From Paracoccaceae bacterium (GTDB lineage Bacteria; Pseudomonadota; Alphaproteobacteria; Rhodobacterales; Rhodobacteraceae), in NCBI GenBank assembly GCA_012036325.1, contig JAAUPC010000037.1, positions 1 to 15,489 of the forward strand: DNA of 15,489 bases, in the 5' to 3' direction. The position numbers and the translations under genes were made by a program. Below, one piece after another: positions 1 to 7,739 of the stretch (position 1 is its first letter; each line of letters begins with the position of its first letter). The notes under the pieces were generated by a model that made no database searches, was not told the DNA's origin, and saw only the letters and a list, made by a program, of their open reading frames with translations.

Positions 1-401
1 TCGCGTTTGCAGTGCACGGTCGAGCGTGAACACGGCGTCGAAGTCTGGCGGCGGCTCGCGCACCAGCGCCTTGTTGTAGACCAGCGTGACGGCGTCGATC
101 GCCAACGGATAGCCCCAGAGCCGGCCGCCACTGGCAAAGCCGCGCCAGCCGATCGGGTCGATGTCGTCGAAGAGCGCGCGGTTGGGCGTCACCGCATGCA
201 GGAGGCCGCTGCCGATCCATTCGCCGATGCGGTCGTGCGCATAGACGTAGATGTCCGGGCCCTTTCCGGCGCCGGCGCCTGCTGGAACTTGGCCGGCCCG
301 TCGTCGGGTGTTTCCACCACCACCGGCACGCCGGTTCTGGCCGCCCTTCTGGCCCAGGCCGGGCCTCCCGGATTGGCTGTGGCGGCGGTGGCTTTGTGCA
401 T
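1..401 (-). pseudogene. Maltose-type ABC transporter solute-binding protein (MalE-like), N-terminal fragment, frameshifted
   Basis: Read on the minus strand, positions 255 to 1 encode GPDIYVYAHDRIGEW, then GLLHAVTP, then GYPLAIDAVTLVYNKAL. These blocks match the mature N-terminal lobe of MalE-type periplasmic sugar-binding proteins. Just upstream, in another frame, comes TGVPVVVETPDDGPAKFQQ, which is the preceding MalE strand and helix. The frame changes between about 266 and 281, and one extra base there restores the usual spacing. The gene runs off the window at position 1, so the rest is not visible. No hydrophobic signal peptide is found where one is expected. The MalE-like match fades upstream of about position 350, so the true start is unresolved; 401 is only the outermost in-frame ATG. 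It could be a gene with sequencing errors, a decayed copy, or one side of a junction. The family is a confident call; the substrate is not. Confidence 0.6.
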
Positions 402-464
402 CCTTGGGATCAGCCTGCATCAGCTTCAGGCAGCGCGGCGGCGCGTGCGGGCTGATTGACGTCC

Positions 465-479
465 GTTCCCCATTCGTTC
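465..479 (+). promoter_or_regulatory. LexA (SOS) box upstream of uvrA
   Basis: The sequence is GTTC, seven bases, GTTC (465-468 and 476-479). This direct repeat is the LexA-binding consensus of alphaproteobacteria, unlike the palindromic box of enterobacteria. It lies about 65 bp before the uvrA start. It also overlaps the spacer downstream of a possible -35 element TTGACG at 456-461, although no good -10 is obvious. uvrA is a standard SOS gene, so the location fits. Confidence 0.75.
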
Positions 480-543
480 ACAAATTCTGGTTGGAGACTC
501 AGCCACAACGCACTATCTGTGGCGGGCATTGCCGGGGGTTGTC

Positions 544-3407
544 ATGGCCGAACAGAAGTTCATCGAAGTGCGGGGCGCGCGGGAACACAACCTTAAAGGG
601 GTCGATGTCAACATTCCGCGCGACCAGCTGGTGGTGATTACCGGGCTTTCGGGCTCGGGCAAATCCTCGCTGGCGTTTGACACGATCTATGCCGAAGGCC
701 AGCGCCGTTATGTGGAATCGCTCAGCGCCTATGCCCGGCAGTTCCTTGACATGATGGGGAAACCTGACGTCGACCATATCTCGGGCCTCTCGCCCGCCAT
801 TTCCATCGAGCAGAAGACCACGTCGAAGAACCCCCGCTCCACCGTGGGGACAGTGACCGAGATTTACGACTACCTCCGCCTTCTCTTCGCCCGCGTCGGC
901 ACGCCTTATTCGCCCGCCACCGGCCTGCCGATCACCGCGATGCAGGTGCAGGACATGGTGGATGCCGTGATGGCGATGCCGGAAGGCACCCGGGCCTACC
1001 TCCTCGCCCCGATCATCCGGGACCGGAAAGGTGAGTATAAGAAGGAATTTCTTGAGCTTCGGAAGCAGGGCTTCCAGCGGGTGAAGGTCAACGGCACCTT
1101 TCATGAGCTTGAGGACCCGCCGACCCTGGACAAGAAATTCCGCCACAACATCGACGTGGTGGTCGACCGGATCGTTGTGAAGGAAGGGATCGAGACGCGG
1201 CTGGCTGACAGCTTCCGCACCGCCCTGAACCTGGCGGACGGGATCGCGGTCGTCGAACTTGCCGAAGCGAAAGAGGGTGAGGCCCCCGAACGCATTACCT
1301 ATTCCGAAAAATTTGCCTGCCCGGTTTCCGGCTTCACCATCGCCGAGATCGAACCCCGCCTCTTCAGCTTCAACGCCCCCTTCGGCGCCTGCCCGGTCTG
1401 TGATGGGTTGGGGATGGAGCTGTTCTTTGACGAACGCCTTGTTGTCCCCGACCAGAACCTGACCCTCCTGCAAGGCGCCATCGCGCCCTGGTCCAAGTCG
1501 AAATCCCCCTACCTGACCCAGACGATGGAAGCGCTGTCCAAGCACTATGGCTTCAACCTGAAGACCAAGTGGAAGGACCTGCCGGACACCATCAAGGACC
1601 TTTTCCTGCAAGGCTCCAAAGGCGAGGAAATCCAGTTCCGCTATGACGAAGGCGGCCGGGTCTATCAGGTCAAGCGCGTCTATGAGGGGATCATCCCCAA
1701 CATGGAACGCCGCTACCGCGAGACCGATTCTGCCTGGAGCCGCGAGGAGATGGAGCGCTATCAAGCCAACCGCGCCTGCGGGGCCTGCGGCGGCTATCGC
1801 CTGAAGCCCGAGGCCCTGGCGGTGAAGATCGCGAACCTCCACATCGGCCAGGTCGTCCAGATGTCGATCACCGAGGCCTATGCCTGGATCGAAGGCGTGG
1901 CAGCGACGCTGACCAAACAGCAGAATGAGATTGCGAAAGCGATCCTGAAGGAAATCCGTGAACGCCTTGGATTCCTTGTGAATGTCGGCTTGAACTACCT
2001 GACGATGAGCCGCGCTGCGGGCACGCTCTCGGGGGGCGAATCGCAGCGTATCCGCCTCGCCAGCCAGATCGGGTCGGGCCTCACGGGCGTCCTCTATGTG
2101 CTGGATGAACCCAGCATCGGCCTGCACCAGCGCGACAATGACCGCTTGCTGACCACGCTGAAGAACCTGCGCGATGCGGGGAACACCGTGCTGGTGGTGG
2201 AGCATGATGAAGACGCGATCCGCGAGGCCGACTATGTCTTCGACATGGGGCCGGGCGCAGGGGTGCATGGCGGCACGGTCGTGGCCCATGGGACACCTGC
2301 CGAAGTGGCCGCTGACCCCGCCAGCATGACCGGGCAATACCTTTCCGGCGTGCGGGAGATTGCGGTGCCGAAGGTCCGGCGCAAGGGGAATGGCAAGAAG
2401 CTGACGGTGGTGGGCGCGACCGGGAACAACTTGAAAATGTCACGGCTGAGTTTCCCTTGGGCATGTTCGTTTGCGTGACGGGTGTGTCGGGCGGTGGCAA
2501 ATCCTCCCTCACCATTGAGACCCTGTTCAAAACTGCCGCCATGCGCCTGAACGGCGCGCATGAGACGCCCGCGCCCTGTGAGACAATCAAGGGGTTCGAA
2601 CATCTCGACAAGGTCATCGACATCGACCAGCGGGCTATCGGGCGGACCCCAAGGTCCAACCCGGCAACCTATACCGGGGCCTTCACCCCGATCCGCGATT
2701 GGTTCGCCGGGTTGCCTGAGTCCAAGGCCCGCGGCTACCAGCCAGGCCGGTTCAGCTTCAACGTCAAGGGCGGGCGCTGTGAGGCCTGCCAGGGCGATGG
2801 CGTCCTCAAGATTGAGATGAACTTCCTGCCCGATGTCTATGTGACCTGCGAGACCTGCAAGGGCCAGCGCTACAATCGGGAAACTCTTGAAGTCAAGTTC
2901 AAGAACAAGAGCATAGCCGACGTTCTTGACATGACATGTGAAGACGCGGCGGCGTTCTTCCAGGCCGTCCCCGCGATCCGCGAAAAGATGGATGCGCTGG
3001 TAGAGGTGGGGCTGGGATACATCAAGGTTGGCCAGCAGGCCACCACCCTGTCAGGGGGTGAAGCGCAAAGGGTGAAACTGTCGAAAGAACTCAGCCGCCG
3101 CGCCACAGGCCGGACACTTTATATCCTGGACGAGCCGACCACCGGCCTGCACTTTGAAGACGTGAGGAAACTCCTCGAAGTGCTGCATTCGCTGGTGGAT
3201 CAGGGCAATACGGTCGTGGTCATCGAACACAACCTTGACGTGGTCAAAACCGCCGACTGGGTGATCGACATCGGTCCTGAAGGTGGTGATGGCGGGGGTG
3301 AGGTTGTGGCCACCGGCACGCCGGAGGCGATCTGCAAGGTCGAGGCGAGCCATACTGGGCGCTACCTGAAAGACCTGCTGAAACCCCGCAAGATTGCTGC
3401 AGAATAG
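544..3407 (+). CDS. uvrA: Excinuclease ABC subunit UvrA (one-base frameshift in this sequence)
   Basis: UvrA is the damage-recognition ATPase of nucleotide excision repair and loads UvrB onto lesions. The first Walker A, GLSGSGKSS, is at residues 34-42. The first zinc-finger region lies near residues 258-285, the first signature LSGGESQR near 495, the second Walker A GVSGGGKSS near 646, the second zinc finger (CEAC...CETC) near 742-770, and the second signature LSGGEAQR near 835. The ATG at 544 gives the canonical start MAEQKFIEVRGAREHNLKG; a TTG at 529 is in frame but less likely. The frame breaks at the A-run 2434-2437. One more A restores NLKNVTAEFPLGMFVC and gives a normal 954-residue protein. 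Without it, translation ends at 2478. The first zinc finger has CPVS where many UvrAs have CPxC; I recall this as common in alphaproteobacteria. An SOS box lies upstream and a strong hairpin follows the stop. Confidence 0.95.
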
Positions 3408-3410
3408 GCC

Positions 3411-3438
3411 GCTGCCCCCCGTGTGATCGGGGGGCAGC
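3411..3438 (+). terminator. Hairpin terminator between uvrA and the convergent yciE-like gene
   Basis: A perfect 10-bp stem (GCTGCCCCCC at 3411-3420, GGGGGGCAGC at 3429-3438) with an 8-base loop begins three bases after the uvrA stop codon. There is no T-run, as is common in GC-rich alphaproteobacteria. Because the neighbour is convergent and ends at 3450, the hairpin could serve both directions. Confidence 0.75.
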
Positions 3439-3449
3439 GCCTGAAGCAC

Positions 3450-3946
3450 TTATTCGGCAGCGATCGCGACGTCGGGCAGGTGCGACGCCATCATCTTTCC
3501 AGCTTGCCACGCGCAGCTGTTTCCTCCGCCAGGGTCTCGGCCAGAAGCGTCGCGGCCTCTTCATGGCCAAGCGCCTTTGCCCAGCCATGCAGCGCGGTGT
3601 AGCGAGCGATCTCATAGTTCTCGACCGCCTGAGCCGCTGCGATCAGCCCGGCGTCAAGCGTCGGCGTATCCTTGTATTCTTCAAGGATTTCGTCGCCTTC
3701 TTCCAGAATGCCGTCGATGGCCGGGCAGGTCTTGCCAGCCGCCCGCTTGCCAAGGATTTCGAACACCCGGTCAAGCCGGGCTTTCTGCTCTTCGGTTTCC
3801 GCCTTGTGCGCGGTGAATGCGGCCTTCAGGTCGTCCCACTGCGCGGCGCGCGCCATTTTCGGAAGCGCTTTCAGCAGCTTGCGCTCGGCATAGTAGATGT
3901 CTTTCAGCGTATCGTGAAAGAGGACGTCAAGGCCCTTGGGTTTCAT
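3450..3946 (-). CDS. YciE/DUF892 ferritin-like protein (one-base frameshift near the C-terminus)
   Basis: The protein begins MKPKGLDVLFHDTLKDIYYAE and continues with AETEEQKARLDRVFEILGK, then KTCPAIDGILEEG and LIAAAQAVENYEIARYTAL. This is the four-helix ferritin-like DUF892 family (E. coli YciE/YciF), associated with stress responses; its biochemical role is unsettled. The ATG at 3946 has GGAG eight bases upstream, so it is preferred over the upstream in-frame ATG at 4000. As written, the frame stops at 3491, after GKLER. Adding one A to the run at 3496-3498 (minus-strand GAAAG) gives GKLEKMMASHLPDVAIAAE and a stop at 3450, for 165 residues, the usual family length. The gene follows mmsA in the same direction but is separated from it by a strong hairpin, so it is probably transcribed independently. 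Confidence 0.88.
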
Positions 3947-4017
3947 TTGCGAAGCTCCATGTCTGATGGTCATGGGAAGGCAACGCAGCGATGGGGCCAC
4001 GGTTCCGGTAAGGCCGG

Positions 4018-4051
4018 CCTGCCGAACGCCACCTCGATGGCGGTCGGCAGG
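4018..4051 (-). terminator. Hairpin terminator after mmsA
   Basis: A 14-bp stem with one mismatch (CCTGCCGAACGCCA at 4018-4031, TGGCGGTCGGCAGG at 4038-4051) closes a 6-base loop. It starts about 21 bp past the mmsA stop codon and lies before the yciE-like gene on the same strand. There is no clear U-tract on the minus strand. It could act as a terminator or as a processing and stability element. Confidence 0.65.
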
Positions 4052-4072
4052 TTTGCGCGCGCTAAGCGTCGG

Positions 4073-5584
4073 TCAGTCCAAAGCCTTGAAGTTCAGCGCG
4101 GCCCCGTCCTTGATGCCGCTGAACCAGCGCGCGGTGACCGTCTTGGTCTTGGTATAGAACCGGAAGGCATCCGGCCCGTACTGGTTCAGGTCGCCGAAGG
4201 CTGACCGCTTCCAGCCGCCAAAGCTGAAGTAGGACAGCGGCACCGGGATCGGGAAGTTGATCCCCACCATGCCCACGTTGACCCGGCTGGCGAAGTCGCG
4301 CGCGGTGTCGCCATCGGCGGTATAGATCGCGGTGCCGTTGCCGTATTCGTTGTCCATGACCAGATTCAGCGCCTCATCATAAGAGCCCGCGCGGACGGTG
4401 GAGAGGACCGGCCCGAAAATCTCCTGCTTGTAGATCTCCATGTCCGGGGTGACGTGGTCGAAAAGGCTCGGCCCGACGAAGAAGCCGTTCTCATAGCCCT
4501 GGATTTTCAGGCCACGCCCGTCGATCACCAGTTTCGCGCCTTGCTCTACGCCCGACCCGATCAGGCCAAGCACCCGCTCCTGGCTGGCCTTGGTGATCAG
4601 GGGGCCGAAATCCACATCATTTCCAGCGGTATAGGGGCCGACCTTCAACTTCTCGATCTTCGGGATCAGCGCCTCAATCAGCGCATCCGCTGTCCTTTCG
4701 CCCACCGGCACCGCCACCGAAATCGCCATGCAGCGTTCGCCCGCAGCACCGAAACCCGCGCCCACCAACGCATCGGCGGCCTTGTCGAGGTCGGCATCCG
4801 GCATGATGATCATGTGGTTCTTCGCACCGCCAAAGCATTGCGCCCGCTTGCCGTTCGTGGCGGCCCGCCCGTAGATGTATTGGGCGATCGGGGTGGAGCC
4901 CACAAAGCCCACGGCCTGGATGGTCGGATGGTCAAGGATGCCATCCACCACCACCTTGTCGCCGTTCACGACTTGCAAGACGCCATCTGGCAGCCCGGCC
5001 TGCTGCAGAAGTTCGGCCAGGAACAGCGAGGTTGACGGCACGCGCTCAGACGGTTTCAGGATCATCGCGTTGCCGGAGGAGAGGGCCGGGCCGATCTTCC
5101 ACAGGGGGATCATTGCCGGGAAGTTGAAGGGCGTGATGCCCGCCACCACGCCCAGGGGCTGGCGCATCGCGAAAAGGTCGATGCCGGGGCCGGCACTGTC
5201 CATCATCTCGCCCTTCAGCATCGCCGGGGCACCCATGCAGACTTCGATCACCTCAAGGCCGCGCTGCACGTCGCCCTTGGCATCGGGGATGGTCTTGCCA
5301 TGCTCGCGCGCGACAAGTTCGGCCAGCTTGTCCATGTTTTCATTGATCAAAGCGCCAAAGGCCATCATCACCCGCGCGCGGCGCTGTGGGTTCGTCGCGG
5401 CCCAAAGGACCTGCGCCTTTGCGGCCTCGGCAATCGCATGATCCAGCTCGCCAACCGTGGCCAAGGCAACGCGCGCCTGCACTTCGCCAGTGGCGGGGTT
5501 CATCACCTCGGCAAAGCGGCCCGAGGTGCCCTTCATCAGTTGCCCGTTGATCCAGTGCCCAATCTCTTGCCCGGTTTCTTGCAT
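4073..5584 (-). CDS. mmsA: CoA-acylating methylmalonate-semialdehyde dehydrogenase
   Basis: This NAD-dependent enzyme oxidises methylmalonate semialdehyde (valine catabolism) or malonate semialdehyde (inositol and beta-alanine routes) to propionyl-CoA or acetyl-CoA, releasing CO2. The 503-residue length is normal for MmsA/IolA. Visible features are the N-terminal HWINGQLMKGTSGR segment, the cofactor region ITPFNFPAMIPLWK, the segment QCFGGAKNHMIIMPDADLD, and FGAAGERCMA with the catalytic cysteine near residue 285. Near the C-terminus is NFPIPVPLSYFSFGGWKRS, which is typical of the CoA-acylating subgroup. The ATG at 5584 has a good GGGAGG five bases upstream, and a promoter lies at 5610-5637. 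The gene is divergent from a LysR regulator. No other valine or inositol genes are nearby, so the preferred substrate cannot be set from context. Confidence 0.93.
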   Translation of the reverse strand: MQETGQEIGHWINGQLMKGTSGRFAEVMNPATGEVQARVALATVGELDHAIAEAAKAQVLWAATNPQRRARVMMAFGALINENMDKLAELVAREHGKTIPDAKGDVQRGLEVIEVCMGAPAMLKGEMMDSAGPGIDLFAMRQPLGVVAGITPFNFPAMIPLWKIGPALSSGNAMILKPSERVPSTSLFLAELLQQAGLPDGVLQVVNGDKVVVDGILDHPTIQAVGFVGSTPIAQYIYGRAATNGKRAQCFGGAKNHMIIMPDADLDKAADALVGAGFGAAGERCMAISVAVPVGERTADALIEALIPKIEKLKVGPYTAGNDVDFGPLITKASQERVLGLIGSGVEQGAKLVIDGRGLKIQGYENGFFVGPSLFDHVTPDMEIYKQEIFGPVLSTVRAGSYDEALNLVMDNEYGNGTAIYTADGDTARDFASRVNVGMVGINFPIPVPLSYFSFGGWKRSAFGDLNQYGPDAFRFYTKTKTVTARWFSGIKDGAALNFKALD

Positions 5585-5609
5585 GGAATCCTCCCAATGT
5601 GTTGCGCTG

Positions 5610-5637
5610 CTTATACCCTTGCACAAACGCCAGACAA
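5610..5637 (-). promoter_or_regulatory. Sigma-70-type promoter of mmsA
   Basis: On the minus strand, TTGTCT (5632-5637) and TATAAG (5610-5615) are separated by 16 bases. The -10 lies about 25 bp before the mmsA start codon. Both hexamers are close to consensus, and the -10 stands out in this GC-rich sequence. Confidence 0.6.
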
Positions 5638-5646
5638 AGCGGCAAT

Positions 5647-5670
5647 ATTCCAAAAGTGTTTTGCAGGAAT
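5647..5670. promoter_or_regulatory. Candidate LysR operator between mmsA and the LysR gene
   Basis: There are two nested inverted repeats: CAAAA-GTG-TTTTG at 5651-5663, inside ATTCC (5647-5651) and GGAAT (5666-5670). The site is centred about 55 bp upstream of the predicted mmsA transcription start. This is where LysR activators usually bind, and it lies in the shared divergent region. Binding is inferred only from position and symmetry. Confidence 0.4.
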
Positions 5671-5675
5671 GCAAG

Positions 5676-5702
5676 GTAGGGTGGGCAATCTGCCCACCCT
5701 AC
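5676..5702. repeat. Dispersed palindromic repeat, copy 1 (mmsA/LysR gap)
   Basis: A perfect 12-bp inverted repeat, GTAGGGTGGGCA at 5676-5687 and TGCCCACCCTAC at 5691-5702, has a 3-base loop ATC. A near-identical palindrome lies at 13956-13982 and a degenerate one at 10439-10462. It ends exactly where the LysR gene's ribosome-binding site (GAGGAG, 5703-5708) begins. Confidence 0.85.
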
Positions 5703-5713
5703 GAGGAGTTTGG

Positions 5714-6619
5714 ATGGACTGGGATGATTTGCGCGTCTTTCTTGCCGTGGCGCGGACGGAAAGCCTGTCTGGCGCGGGCAAGGGGCTGAAGATAGACCCG
5801 GCCACCGTCGGCCGCCGCATCGCCCGGCTGGAAGAGGTGACCGGTGCGCGCCTCTTCGCGAAATCCCCGCAGGGCTATGCGCTGACCGAGGCGGGCACGC
5901 GCCTTCTGCCCCATGCTGAGGCTGCGGAACGCGCCTCCCTGGCGGCTGCGGAAAGCCTGAGCGGTCCCGGCGGGTTGACGGGCCAGATCCGGCTGGGCGC
6001 GCCGGATGGCTGTGCGAATTACCTTCTGCCACAGGTTCTGGCGCGGATCTGCGATGCCAATCCTGGGCTTGAGGTGCAGATCGTCGCACTGCCCCGCGTC
6101 TTCAACCTGTCGAAGCGCGAAGCGGACATGGCGATTGCCGTGTCCCGGCCCGAGGCGGGGCGGCTGACTGTGCAAAAGCTGACCGACTACCACCTGCACC
6201 TTGCCGCCAGCCGCGGCTATCTGGCGGCGCACCCGCTGACTGGCCCGCAGGATCTGCGGCAGCACCGCTTTGTCGGCTATATCCCCGACATGATCTTTGA
6301 CAAGGAATTGGACTATCTGGCCGAGATTGGCGCGGGGCCTGCGGTGCTGACGTCAAATTCCGTTTCGGTGCAGCTGAATTGGCTTAGGCATGGGGCAGGG
6401 GTCGGCGTCGTGCATGACTTTGCGCTGCCAGCAGCACCCGAATTGACCCGGGTTCTGACGGACCGCATCCACCTCACCCGCGCGTTCTGGCTGATCCGCC
6501 ACGAAGGCGACGGGCGGCTGGACCGCTTGAACCGCTTTGCGGACCAGCTGACCCGCGAGGTCCGGGCCGAGATGGCGCGGCTGGAGGCGCTGGTGGACCG
6601 GCCTGAACAGCGCGCTTGA
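5714..6619 (+). CDS. LysR-family transcriptional regulator
   Basis: The product has 301 residues, the normal LysR length. The N-terminal winged helix-turn-helix covers about residues 3-62: DWDDLRVFLAVARTESLSGA, then IDPATVGRRIARLEEVTGARLF, then GYALTEAG. The effector-binding domain follows from about residue 90. The ATG at 5714 has GAGGAG five bases upstream; longer upstream readings would run through the mmsA promoter and a palindromic repeat, so they were rejected. Divergence from mmsA makes mmsA the likely target, but LysR proteins can also act elsewhere. The effector is unknown. The sequence around the helix-turn-helix (IDPATVGRRIARLE) resembles a LysR subgroup frequent in Rhodobacterales. 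The CBS-domain gene begins 54 bp downstream in the same direction. Confidence 0.9.
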   Translation: MDWDDLRVFLAVARTESLSGAGKGLKIDPATVGRRIARLEEVTGARLFAKSPQGYALTEAGTRLLPHAEAAERASLAAAESLSGPGGLTGQIRLGAPDGCANYLLPQVLARICDANPGLEVQIVALPRVFNLSKREADMAIAVSRPEAGRLTVQKLTDYHLHLAASRGYLAAHPLTGPQDLRQHRFVGYIPDMIFDKELDYLAEIGAGPAVLTSNSVSVQLNWLRHGAGVGVVHDFALPAAPELTRVLTDRIHLTRAFWLIRHEGDGRLDRLNRFADQLTREVRAEMARLEALVDRPEQRA

Positions 6620-6642
6620 CAGAATCCCGTGTCAGTCCGACG

Positions 6643-6658
6643 CTGACCCTCCGGTCAG
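6643..6658 (+). other. Small hairpin between the LysR gene and the CBS-domain gene
   Basis: A 6-bp perfect stem (CTGACC at 6643-6648, GGTCAG at 6653-6658) with a CTCC loop lies 24 bp after the LysR stop. It abuts the GGGGAGGG ribosome-binding site of the next gene. It may be a weak terminator or may affect translation of the CBS protein. Confidence 0.35.
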
Positions 6659-6673
6659 GGGAGGGACCGCATC

Positions 6674-7108
6674 ATGCTGGTACAACAGATCCTCAAATCC
6701 AAAGGCGATGACGGCGTGGTGACGGTCGCGCCCGGCAGTTCGGTGTCCAAAGCGGTTGAGCTTTTGTCCTCGCGGCGCATCGGCGCGGTGATCGTGTCCC
6801 CCGATGGCAAGCGCGTGGCGGGTATCCTGTCGGAACGCGACATTGTGCGCGAACTCGGGCGGCGCGGGGTCTCTTGCCTTGCCGACAGTGTGGATGCGCT
6901 GATGACGGCCAAGATCGTGTCTTGCTCACGCCTGGAGAGCACCGATGAGGTGCTGGGCCGCATGACCGAGGGCCGGTTTCGCCACATGCCGGTGATGGAG
7001 GGGGACGCGATGGTCGGCCTCATCTCCATCGGTGATGTGGTCAAGGCCCGGATGATGGAGCTTGCGGCTGAAAAAGACGCGCTGGAAGGCATGATCAAGG
7101 GGTTCTGA
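6674..7108 (+). CDS. Stand-alone tandem CBS-domain protein
   Basis: The 144 residues are almost entirely two CBS domains. Domain 1 is at about 10-65 (VVTVAPGSSVSKAVELLSSR, IGAVIVS, GILSERDIVREL). Domain 2 is at about 78-132 (IVSCSRLESTDEVLGRMTEG, RHMPVME, VGLISIGDVVK). CBS pairs form Bateman modules that bind adenine nucleotides or other ligands and usually regulate a partner protein. There is no attached enzymatic or transport domain here, so the partner is unknown. The ATG at 6674 has a strong GGGGAGGG about eight bases upstream. coaD follows after 84 bp on the same strand, with a possible promoter in the gap, so co-transcription is uncertain. Confidence 0.9.
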   Translation: MLVQQILKSKGDDGVVTVAPGSSVSKAVELLSSRRIGAVIVSPDGKRVAGILSERDIVRELGRRGVSCLADSVDALMTAKIVSCSRLESTDEVLGRMTEGRFRHMPVMEGDAMVGLISIGDVVKARMMELAAEKDALEGMIKGF

Positions 7109-7119
7109 CCGCTGTCAGA

Positions 7120-7147
7120 TTGCACTTGCACCGGCGGGCGCAATAAT
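7120..7147 (+). promoter_or_regulatory. Possible promoter of coaD
   Basis: TTGCAC (7120-7125) and AATAAT (7142-7147) are separated by 16 bases, about 45 bp upstream of coaD. The -10 matches five of six consensus bases; the -35 is weak. Confidence 0.35.
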
Positions 7148-7192
7148 GTTGCGTGCGCTGGCACAGGGCAGACGGGCCAAGGGGGGCGATCC

Positions 7193-7683
7193 ATGCGCAT
7201 CGGGCTTTACCCGGGGACCTTTGATCCGGTCACCCTTGGCCATGTCGACATCATCCAGCGCGCGATGGCGCTGGTGGACCGGCTGGTGATCGGCGTGGCG
7301 ATCAACCGCGACAAGGGCCCGCTGTTCAATCTGGAAGAGCGCGTGACGATGGTTGAGGTGGAATGCGCCGCGATTGCCGCCAAGACCGGGGGTGAGATTG
7401 TCGTTCACCCGTTCGAGAACTGTTGATCGACTGCGCCCGCGATGTGGGGGCCAGCATCATCATTCGCGGTCTGCGGGCCGTGGCTGACTTTGAGTATGAA
7501 TTTCAGATGGTTGGCATGAACCGGTCGCTTGATGCCAGTATCGAGACGGTGTTCATGATGGCCGATGCCCGCCGGCAGGCGATTGCCTCGAAGCTGGTGA
7601 AGGAAATCGCCCGGCTGCACGGCGATGTATCCAAGTTCGTGACACCGCCGGTGGTTCAAGCGCTGAAGGCCAAGTACGGCTGA
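7193..7683 (+). CDS. coaD: Phosphopantetheine adenylyltransferase (one-base frameshift in this sequence)
   Basis: CoaD transfers AMP from ATP to 4'-phosphopantetheine, the penultimate step of coenzyme A synthesis. The nucleotidyltransferase motif YPGTFDPVTLGHVDII is at residues 6-21, with the T/HxGH box at 14-17. After the break come ASIIIRGLRAVADFEYEFQM and DVSKFVTPPVV, all canonical. As written, the frame ends at 7426 after HPFENC. Adding one C beside position 7420 gives HPFENLLIDCARDVGAS and a 163-residue protein, normal for CoaD. The ATG at 7193 has a purine-rich GGGGGG upstream. The gene is essential in most bacteria, so a genuine knockout is unlikely. A hairpin follows the stop codon. 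Confidence 0.93.
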
Positions 7684-7691
7684 CATGCAAA

Positions 7692-7710
7692 GGGGGCCGC
7701 GATGGCCCCC
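7692..7710 (+). terminator. Hairpin terminator after coaD
   Basis: A 7-bp perfect stem (GGGGGCC at 7692-7698, GGCCCCC at 7704-7710) with a 5-base loop begins 8 bp after the coaD stop. The convergent DUF1127-like gene ends at 7740, so the hairpin may be shared. Confidence 0.65.
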
Positions 7711-7739
7711 AAGTCGTCGTTCACTGCTAATGGCGGCCC

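Noticed and set aside
7..459. 150-codon plus-strand gene at the left edge
   Set aside because: Most of it is antisense to the MalE-like coding sequence. Only its last 41 codons look protein-like, and they are reported as a junction finding, not as a gene.
499..2337. 612-codon open frame antisense to uvrA
   Set aside because: It exactly mirrors a highly conserved uvrA reading in GC-rich DNA. The product is His/Gly/Ala-rich with no recognisable domain.
2431..2440. Programmed ribosomal frameshifting in uvrA (and likewise in coaD and tkt)
   Set aside because: These families are not known to use recoding. There is no slippery heptamer with a downstream structure, and several unrelated genes break in the same simple way.
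5300..5713. N-terminal extension of the LysR protein
   Set aside because: It is antisense to mmsA, runs through a promoter and a palindrome, and the canonical LysR start at 5714 has a perfect SD.
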